Positions 1 to 6,239 of a stretch of 48,179 nt of DNA are shown one piece after another. The stretch spans positions 1 to 48,179 of the forward strand of contig CAIXTV010000082.1 of NCBI GenBank assembly GCA_903922465.1, in the 5' to 3' direction. Each line of letters starts with the position of its first letter. The first letter of the stretch is position 1. Under the pieces are notes generated by a model. That model was not told the DNA's origin, searched no databases, and saw only the letters and a program-made list of their open reading frames with translations. Position numbers and translations under genes: made by a program. This DNA is from an uncultured bacterium. GTDB taxonomy: Bacteria > Bacteroidota > Bacteroidia > Bacteroidales > CAIXTV01.

Positions 1-132
1 AAAGATTTTCAAGCCCTGCAAACCAATCCAACGCTTAGCATTTCACAATTTAAGGAAGTGGCAAATAAATATAAGGAAGTTATTCCATTATACATTAAAG
101 ATTATATTAATTTAGAAAAATTTGCTGCCTAA
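1..132 (+). CDS. C-terminus of a protein, probably type I restriction enzyme R subunit (partial, runs off the left edge)
   Basis: Frame 1 reads KDFQALQTNPTLSISQFKEVANKYKEVIPLYIKDYINLEKFAA* and stops at 130-132. Position directly upstream of the hsdM-hsdS fusion suggests HsdR. Confidence 0.45.
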   Translation, partial: KDFQALQTNPTLSISQFKEVANKYKEVIPLYIKDYINLEKFAA

Positions 133-135
133 CCC

Positions 136-849
136 ATGTCCGACAAATTTCAAAACAAATACCGTATTCCGTCTGCCCGTTTACAAAATTGGGATTATGG
201 TTCCAATGCAATGTATTTTGTAACCATCTGCACACAAAACCGCGAATGTTTTTTTGGGAATGTGGTGGATGGTATAATGGAATTGTCGGAAATAGGGATA
301 ATTGTTGAAACCGAATGGTTAAAAACATTTGAATTGCGACCTGATATGAATTTAGGAATGGGCGAATTTCGTATAATGCCCAATCATTTTCACGCAATAA
401 TATCAATAGGAATTAATCAATACAATACAAAAAACAATGTAGATGCGGTTGGTGGCGCGGTTGGTGGCGGGGTTGATGGCGCGGTTGGTGGCGCGGTTGA
501 TGGCGGGGTTGGTGGCGCGGTTGATGGCGCGGTTGGTGGCGCGGTTGGTGGCGCGGTTGGTAGAGACGCAATGCATTGCGTCTCTACGGACAAAACGGAC
601 AAAATTAAACCCATTGGAAACGTATATAAAAATACATTTGGTCCACAATCAAAAAATCTGGCATCCATAATTCGGGGTTTCAAATCGGCGGTTACCATAA
701 ATGCGCACATAATACATTCCGATTTTGCATGGCAATCCCGTTTCCATGATCATATCATACGAAATGATGAATCGTTTCAACGCATTTCAAATTATATTAT
801 ACACAACCCGTCCAAATGGACGGATGATAAATTCTATTCATGTTCGTAG
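136..849 (+). CDS. REP-associated tyrosine transposase (RAYT, Y1/IS200-like HUH transposase), with an internal low-complexity/palindrome insertion
   Basis: Motifs MPNHFHAII (HUH), FAWQSRFHDHIIRNDESFQRISNYIIHNPSKW (Tyr region). Starts 3 bp after the upstream stop. Its stop codon TAG (847-849) lies inside the palindrome at 846-873. Confidence 0.9.
   Translation: MSDKFQNKYRIPSARLQNWDYGSNAMYFVTICTQNRECFFGNVVDGIMELSEIGIIVETEWLKTFELRPDMNLGMGEFRIMPNHFHAIISIGINQYNTKNNVDAVGGAVGGGVDGAVGGAVDGGVGGAVDGAVGGAVGGAVGRDAMHCVSTDKTDKIKPIGNVYKNTFGPQSKNLASIIRGFKSAVTINAHIIHSDFAWQSRFHDHIIRNDESFQRISNYIIHNPSKWTDDKFYSCS
445..560 (+). repeat. 12-bp tandem repeat GCGGTTGRTGGC, about 10 units, inside the RAYT gene (encodes AVGG/AVDG)
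   Basis: Direct reading: gcggttggtggc gcggttggtggc ggggttgatggc ... running into the palindrome at 560. Confidence 0.9.
560..587. repeat. 28-bp perfect palindrome copy 1 (A/T variant)
   Basis: gtagagacgcaatgcattgcgtctctac; read in frame as GRDAMHCVST in the RAYT. Confidence 0.97.
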
Positions 850-873
850 AGACGCAATGCATTGCGTCTCTAC
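846..873. repeat. 28-bp perfect palindrome copy 2 (A/T variant), overlapping the RAYT stop codon
   Basis: gtagagacgcaatgcattgcgtctctac immediately at the RAYT 3' end and 21 bp before the hsdM ATG at 895. Confidence 0.97.
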
Positions 874-894
874 CACCAAATCCAACATAAAAAA

Positions 895-3570
895 ATGTTA
901 GACACATTAACAAAAAAACGAATTGACGATTGCCGCGATATATTGGTAGGTAAATTACCTGACCCAAAAGCACAGATTGAGCAAATTACCATTGGGTTGA
1001 TCTATAAATTCATGGACGACATGGACAAAGAAGCCATTGAATTGGGAGGCAAAGCAAAATTCTTTTCGGGCGATTTTGAGAAATATAGTTGGGATAATTT
1101 ATTCGATTCAAAAGTTACAGCTCATGAAATGCTTGGCTTGTATTCTGAAGCTATTGTAAGCATGGATAAAAACCCTAATATTCCACAGTTGTTTCGGGAT
1201 ATTTTCAAAAATGCCTATTTGCCCTATCGTGACCCTGAAACGCTGAAAATGTTTCTGAAAACCATAAGTGAGTTTGAATATACTCACAGTGAAAAATTAG
1301 GCGATGCTTTTGAATACTTGCTTTCGGTAATGGGTTCGCAGGGCGATGCCGGACAGTTTCGCACCCCACGACATATCATTGATTTTTTAGTAGCGGCAGT
1401 TAATCCAGGTAAAACAGATACCATCCTCGACCCTGCCTGTGGAACGGCAGGTTTTCTAATCTCGGCATTTAAACATATTATCGGTGGTGATGGTAAACCC
1501 GATGCCGATTCCGATGGACGTAGAGACGCGATGCATCGCGTCTCTACCAATACCAATACCCATGACAAAACAACAATAACCCCCGACGAACGCAAACGCA
1601 TTATCGGGAACATTACAGGCTACGATATTTCGCCCGATATGGTGCGATTATCCCTGGTAAACCTTTATTTGCATGGTTTTTCAGACCCACATATTTGGGA
1701 ATACGACACCTTAAGCAGCGAAGACCGATGGAAAGAAAATTATGATGTAATATTGGCAAATCCACCCTTTATGAGTCCTAAAGGTGGTATTCGTCCACAT
1801 AAGAAATTTTCAATTAGCAGCAATCGTAGCGAGGTATTATTTGTCGATTATATTGCCGAACATCTCAATCCCAACGGACGTGCCGGTATTATTGTTCCTG
1901 AAGGTATAATTTTCCAAAGCGGAACAGCGTATAAAGATCTGAGAAAAATGTTGATCGATAATTATCTATATGCCGTGGTGAGTTTACCGGCAGGAGTATT
2001 TAATCCATATAGTGGTGTGAAAACATCCATATTGCTAATGGACAAACAAATTGCCAAAATCACCGACGAAATTCTTTTTGTAAAGGTCGCCAACGACGGT
2101 TTCGGATTAGGTGCCCAACGCAACGCCGTGAAAGGTGGACAATTGGACGATGCAATTAAAATCATACGCAATTTTGTAACAACCATAAAAAACAATGAAT
2201 CACCGACAACCGATATCGTAGAGACGCAATGCATTGCGTCTCTACCAACCACCCAACCGTCCCCACCAACCACCCAACCGACCCCACCAACCACCCAATC
2301 ATTACCACAAACCACCCTGCCCGACATCGCATACAACGTCCCCAAATCCGAAATCGCAAAAAACGGGGATTATAATTTGTCAGATGCAATGGCAACCAAT
2401 GCAATTTCAACCGATGGAATTTCAATCGATGCCCCCCCCGTAGAGACGCGATGCATCGCGTCTCTACAATCGCAATCACAACCATCATCGCCCACAATCC
2501 AATACCCCGATATCGCCCACACCGTCCCCAAATCCGAAATCGCAAAAAACGGGGATTATAATTTGTCTGGGGAAAGGTATAAAATAACGGCACATCATCA
2601 AGAATCAGATTTCCCTTTATTTAAATTATCAGAAATCACAGAAATAAAGAAAGGTACTTCAATTACAAAAGAATCCGTCAGTGTTGGAAGCATTCCAGTT
2701 ATTGCCGGGGGGCAACAACCTGCATATTATCATAATATTCCAAATCGTGAGGGAAAAACAATTACAGTAAGTTCATCTGGTGCTTATGCTGGTTTTATTA
2801 ATTATTTTGAACGACCAATATTTGCTTCTGATTGCACAACTATTCAATCTGATGAATCAATAATTAGTACGAGATTTTTGTTTCAAATTTTAAAATATAA
2901 ACAGAATGAATTTTACAAATTACAAAAAGGCGGTGCTCAACCACACGTATATGGTAAAGATTTTGGTGAAATCCAAATCCCCCTTCCCCCTCTTTCCATC
3001 CAACAAGAAATAGTAGCCGAAATAGAAGGCTATCAAAAAATAATAGATGGGGCAAAAATGGTAGTAGAAAACTACAAACCTAAAATTGATATTGATGAGG
3101 GGTGGGAGATGGTGGAGTTGGGAGATATTATTAAAACACAGACAGGAGGTACTCCTTCAAAATCAAATATTGATTTTTGGATAGGCGATGTCCCATGGGT
3201 ATCACCCAAAGATATGAAAATGGATTTTATCGGTGATTCAGAAGATCATATAAATAAAAATGCGATTGATAATAGTTCCACTAAAATGGTGCCTGAAAAT
3301 ACTGTATTAATTGTTGTAAGATCAGGTATTCTTCAACATTCTTTGCCAGTTGCTTTAACTGTTAAGCCTGTTAGTTTTAATCAAGATATTATCGCAATTA
3401 ATACAAATGAAAAAATTTTAACACCCAAATACCTATTTTATTATTTAAAAAGCACTTCTAAAACTCATATCAAGGAGGGTATAAAACCTGGTGTTACTGT
3501 TCAAAGTTTTCACAACGGTTATTTTAAGAAATTGATTTTTCCTTTACCACCTCTTGAAATCCAAAACTAA
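895..3570 (+). CDS. Fused type I restriction-modification methyltransferase (M) and specificity (S) subunit, with a premature stop in the distal S region
   Basis: M motifs RTPRHIIDFLV, DPACGTAGFL, GYDISPDMVRLSLVNLYLHG, ILANPPF. Two S-type target-recognition halves ending IPLPPLSIQQEIVAEIEGYQ and FPLPPLEIQN*. The TTG start at 862 in the ORF track lies in the palindrome; ATG 895 (MLDTLTKKRIDD) is preferred. Confidence 0.88.
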   Translation: MLDTLTKKRIDDCRDILVGKLPDPKAQIEQITIGLIYKFMDDMDKEAIELGGKAKFFSGDFEKYSWDNLFDSKVTAHEMLGLYSEAIVSMDKNPNIPQLFRDIFKNAYLPYRDPETLKMFLKTISEFEYTHSEKLGDAFEYLLSVMGSQGDAGQFRTPRHIIDFLVAAVNPGKTDTILDPACGTAGFLISAFKHIIGGDGKPDADSDGRRDAMHRVSTNTNTHDKTTITPDERKRIIGNITGYDISPDMVRLSLVNLYLHGFSDPHIWEYDTLSSEDRWKENYDVILANPPFMSPKGGIRPHKKFSISSNRSEVLFVDYIAEHLNPNGRAGIIVPEGIIFQSGTAYKDLRKMLIDNYLYAVVSLPAGVFNPYSGVKTSILLMDKQIAKITDEILFVKVANDGFGLGAQRNAVKGGQLDDAIKIIRNFVTTIKNNESPTTDIVETQCIASLPTTQPSPPTTQPTPPTTQSLPQTTLPDIAYNVPKSEIAKNGDYNLSDAMATNAISTDGISIDAPPVETRCIASLQSQSQPSSPTIQYPDIAHTVPKSEIAKNGDYNLSGERYKITAHHQESDFPLFKLSEITEIKKGTSITKESVSVGSIPVIAGGQQPAYYHNIPNREGKTITVSSSGAYAGFINYFERPIFASDCTTIQSDESIISTRFLFQILKYKQNEFYKLQKGGAQPHVYGKDFGEIQIPLPPLSIQQEIVAEIEGYQKIIDGAKMVVENYKPKIDIDEGWEMVELGDIIKTQTGGTPSKSNIDFWIGDVPWVSPKDMKMDFIGDSEDHINKNAIDNSSTKMVPENTVLIVVRSGILQHSLPVALTVKPVSFNQDIIAINTNEKILTPKYLFYYLKSTSKTHIKEGIKPGVTVQSFHNGYFKKLIFPLPPLEIQN
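1520..1547. repeat. 28-bp perfect palindrome copy 3 (G/C variant) inside the M domain
   Basis: gtagagacgcgatgcatcgcgtctctac; in frame as RRDAMHRVST. Confidence 0.97.
2218..2245. repeat. 28-bp perfect palindrome copy 4 (A/T variant) near the M-S junction
   Basis: gtagagacgcaatgcattgcgtctctac; in frame as VETQCIASLP. Confidence 0.97.
2242..2301 (+). repeat. Approximately 21-bp tandem repeat (ACCAACCACCCAACCGnCCCC), about 3 units
   Basis: accaaccacccaaccgtccccaccaaccacccaaccgaccccaccaaccacccaatc; encodes PTTQPSPPTTQPTPPTTQS. Confidence 0.85.
2321..2380 (+). repeat. Direct duplication copy A of the M C-terminal motif (NVPKSEIAKNGDYNLS)
   Basis: 60 bp, 56/60 identical to 2507-2566. Confidence 0.9.
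2440..2467. repeat. 28-bp perfect palindrome copy 5 (G/C variant), directly after a C8 homopolymer
   Basis: gtagagacgcgatgcatcgcgtctctac; in frame as VETRCIASLQ. Confidence 0.97.
2507..2566 (+). repeat. Direct duplication copy B of the M C-terminal motif (TVPKSEIAKNGDYNLS)
   Basis: 186 bp downstream of copy A; the last 44 bp are identical. Confidence 0.9.
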
Positions 3571-3681
3571 ATCGTCTCACAAATTGAAAAAGAACAGGAA
3601 TTAGTGAATGCCAACAAACAATTGATTGAAATATTTGAGCAGAAAATAAAAGACAGGATTGCTAAAGTTTGGGGGGAATAA
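3571..3681 (+). pseudogene. In-frame continuation of the S domain after the TAA at 3568-3570
   Basis: Same frame: IVSQIEKEQELVNANKQLIEIFEQKIKDRIAKVWGE*, a typical S-subunit C-terminus. Changing TAA to CAA would restore LEIQNQIVSQIEKEQ. Confidence 0.85.
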
Positions 3682-3683
3682 AC

Positions 3684-4532
3684 ATGAGAGCTTTACAGAA
3701 TATAGCTAATAAACATGAAAGAGTTGCTTTTCTGATTGGTAATGGGCCAAATTTGGCTGCCAAGATAATGCCTTCATGGAAAGACCTCTTGGCATCAGTT
3801 GCCGAAAGACCAATCCCCTTTGATGTGAATGGGTTAACTAATACAGAAATTTATGATTTGGTTGAACTTCATTCCGAAAATGTTTATGATGTTAAAAAAG
3901 AGGTAAAATCAAAACTCGAAATAAAATCATATTACAATCTTGATATTCACAAACGTTTAATGGAGTTTGCTTCCGAAAATAATTCTCCTGTTCTGTCTAC
4001 AAACTTTGATGAAGCATTTGAAAAATCAATAAATGCTGAAAAATTTCATATCGAATCAAAAAGTTTCACTCGCTTTTATCCATGGAAAACCTATTATGGT
4101 AAAGAACAATTAACATTACCTACAGATGGTTTTGGTATTTGGAAGATACATGGAGATGTGAATTACAAAGATAGTATCCGCCTTGGGCTTACTGATTATA
4201 TGGGTAGTGCTGAACGCGCTCGAAAGCTAATTCACAATGGTGATGATCGTTTGTTTCAAGGTAAGCGGCAAGAATTTTGGCAAGGTTATCAAACTTGGCT
4301 TCATATTTGGTTTAATCTTCCACTAGTTATTTTAGGATTTCGTTTTGATACCGATGAAGTATTCCTTCGGTGGCTATTAATCGAGCGTAAAAGATATTTG
4401 AACATTTATAAGGCTCCAATGGAAGTATATTACATCTCAAGTAGCATACCTGCTCCGTCTATAAATAACTTAATGAGAAATTTAGGGGTTGAAATAGTTT
4501 CTGTTAATGATTATACAGAAATATACGGATAA
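3684..4532 (+). CDS. SIR2-like domain protein (putative NADase-type defence protein)
   Basis: FLIGNGPN N-terminal loop, VLSTNFDEAFEKSI, KIHGDV, LVILGFRFDTDEVFLRWLL. ATG at 3684, 2 bp after the S-domain stop. Confidence 0.7.
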   Translation: MRALQNIANKHERVAFLIGNGPNLAAKIMPSWKDLLASVAERPIPFDVNGLTNTEIYDLVELHSENVYDVKKEVKSKLEIKSYYNLDIHKRLMEFASENNSPVLSTNFDEAFEKSINAEKFHIESKSFTRFYPWKTYYGKEQLTLPTDGFGIWKIHGDVNYKDSIRLGLTDYMGSAERARKLIHNGDDRLFQGKRQEFWQGYQTWLHIWFNLPLVILGFRFDTDEVFLRWLLIERKRYLNIYKAPMEVYYISSSIPAPSINNLMRNLGVEIVSVNDYTEIYG

Positions 4533-4752
4533 TGGAAACATTCGAACAATATCATAGTTAACAGCAAGCAGAACGAACCAATTTTGAAGCTTGATTACTA
4601 AAATTAAGATTGACAAACTTAAAAAATACGGAGATGCTGAAAACCACACTCAAACTTCGGCATAGGTGGGCAGGAATGAAGCCCAAAATCACTTACTGTA
4701 CATATTCTCAACCATTTAAGGCAAGTTTAAGTAACAACATCACACAATAATT

Positions 4753-5646
4753 ATGGAATACAAAATCGAAATTTATAAAGGCAATAGAGATAATCGTTAT
4801 TTGTTAGGGACGAAAGGTGTAAGACCCTTGATAGTCATGGGTATTAACCCAAGTACTGCCGATGCAGAAAAACCAGACCCTACAATAAGAAAAGTTATGG
4901 GGTTTGCTGAAATCAATGGATTTGACAGCTTCGTAATGATAAATGTTTACCCTCAAAGAGCAACAATCCCAAAAGAATTGCATAAGAAGCCTGATAAAAA
5001 CATAATGCAAGAAAATGCCGAAAGGATAAAAGACATTTTAATAAATGCTGAAAATCCAATAATAGCGGCAGCATGGGGAACAAGCATTGAAATTCGAGAC
5101 TATTTAAAATTATGTCTTTTCTCAATTCACTTAGCAACAGAAAAGTATTTAATTGGGAAAATTGTAAAATGGGTACATATAGGGGAACTTTCCAAAAACG
5201 GACACCCTAAGCATTTATTATATCAACCGTATAACTCAAAATTAAATGAATTTGACATTGAAAAATATATTTCAGCATTAGATAGGAATAGAGAAACAAA
5301 AAACACTGAAAGCGTAACTTTTTTCAAAGAAGATATTAAATTATCAGACATTCCTTCTTCAAGGCATTGGAAAGAAATATTTGACTTCGCTAAAACTATT
5401 GATTTAAGTAAATTTGATTCGAAAACCATAACAGAGCAAACTGTATATCTTGAAAAATATTTAAAAAATCATAATCAAATTGACAGCTCCTCTATTTCGG
5501 AATTAAGAGCAGTTTTGTTGCACTTTATTTTATCGCAAAAATTAAATAGAAACAATTATCCAACATTTGAACAATTGGCTTTTCTAAGTTCTGTTATTCT
5601 TAAAATTCATAATATTATATATGATGAAATGTGGGATGGTAAATAG
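4753..5646 (+). CDS. DUF1643-like protein with an additional ~110-aa C-terminal region
   Basis: LIVMGINPSTADAEKPDPTIRKVMGFAEINGFDSFVMINVYPQRAT ... PIIAAWG-type motif ... GHPKHLLY. Confidence 0.75.
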   Translation: MEYKIEIYKGNRDNRYLLGTKGVRPLIVMGINPSTADAEKPDPTIRKVMGFAEINGFDSFVMINVYPQRATIPKELHKKPDKNIMQENAERIKDILINAENPIIAAAWGTSIEIRDYLKLCLFSIHLATEKYLIGKIVKWVHIGELSKNGHPKHLLYQPYNSKLNEFDIEKYISALDRNRETKNTESVTFFKEDIKLSDIPSSRHWKEIFDFAKTIDLSKFDSKTITEQTVYLEKYLKNHNQIDSSSISELRAVLLHFILSQKLNRNNYPTFEQLAFLSSVILKIHNIIYDEMWDGK

Positions 5647-5654
5647 AATACTTG

Positions 5655-5790
5655 CCAATCAAAGATATTTGCCCAAGCTGTGCGGTAAATGTTTGCTGAG
5701 CAAAATTTGCAAATATTATCCTTAGTCTTAAGCCACAGCATTTTATCATTTAAGTCCGTTGGCTGAAGCACAACGGCAATGAAAAGGTTT
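5655..5790 (+). repeat. Dispersed non-coding repeat (family R1), copy 1
   Basis: cacagcattttatcatttaagtccgttggctgaagcacaacggcaatgaaaa matches the reverse complement of about 47893-47945. Confidence 0.85.
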
Positions 5791-5892
5791 GGGAATGGGA
5801 GGGGTATATCGTACCTACGGCACTTGAAAACCATAAGGGGCATTGGTTTCTACCGATATATCATCCCTACGAGATTTAGGGGATTGGAATGG

Positions 5893-5931
5893 TTCATTTA
5901 GTCCGTTGGCTGAAGTGCAACGGCAATGAAA
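5893..5931 (+). repeat. Dispersed repeat family R1, partial copy
   Basis: atttagtccgttggctgaagtgcaacggcaatgaaaa. Confidence 0.8.
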
Positions 5932-6101
5932 ACCCTTGTGAATCCCTGCCTATCGGCAGGTAAATTTGTGCAAAAACTTTGTGTAGCTTTGTGTTACAGC
6001 TTTATCATTTTTCTAAATGCATTCTAGCTTAAAGGTTTAAAAGTTTATATGTCTAAAAGTCCTACGCAGTTATAGCCCCTTTTTAAGGGGTTGGGGTTAA
6101 T

Positions 6102-6195
6102 GCCCCATCTGAGCGGCAAATGCTTAGGGTGAGTGGTATTTGCAATTCTGCTCTGAATACCTGATAATTTGCTTAATCACCTTAGGTTGAAGCCC
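6102..6195 (+). repeat. Dispersed repeat family R1, partial copy (other half)
   Basis: gagtggtatttgcaattctgctctgaatacctgataatttgcttaatcaccttaggttgaagcc, similar to the reverse complement of about 47950-48015. Confidence 0.7.
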
Positions 6196-6239
6196 AAACT
6201 CAAGCATTATTATAATATGCATTTTAATGAAAAGCAAGG

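Noticed and set aside
403-710. Antisense ORFs over the RAYT repeat (NRATNRATN..., APPTAPPTAP...)
   Set aside because: Artefact of the 12-bp repeat being open in all frames; the sense frame encodes a clear RAYT.
862-894. TTG start of the hsdM-S ORF at 862 (MRLYHQIQHKK)
   Set aside because: This extension is palindrome sequence; ATG 895 gives the canonical M-subunit N-terminus.
4533-4600. METFEQYHS*QQAERTNFEA* as a decayed gene start after the SIR2 gene
   Set aside because: Too short to assign; the in-frame stop and lack of continuation leave only weak suspicion.
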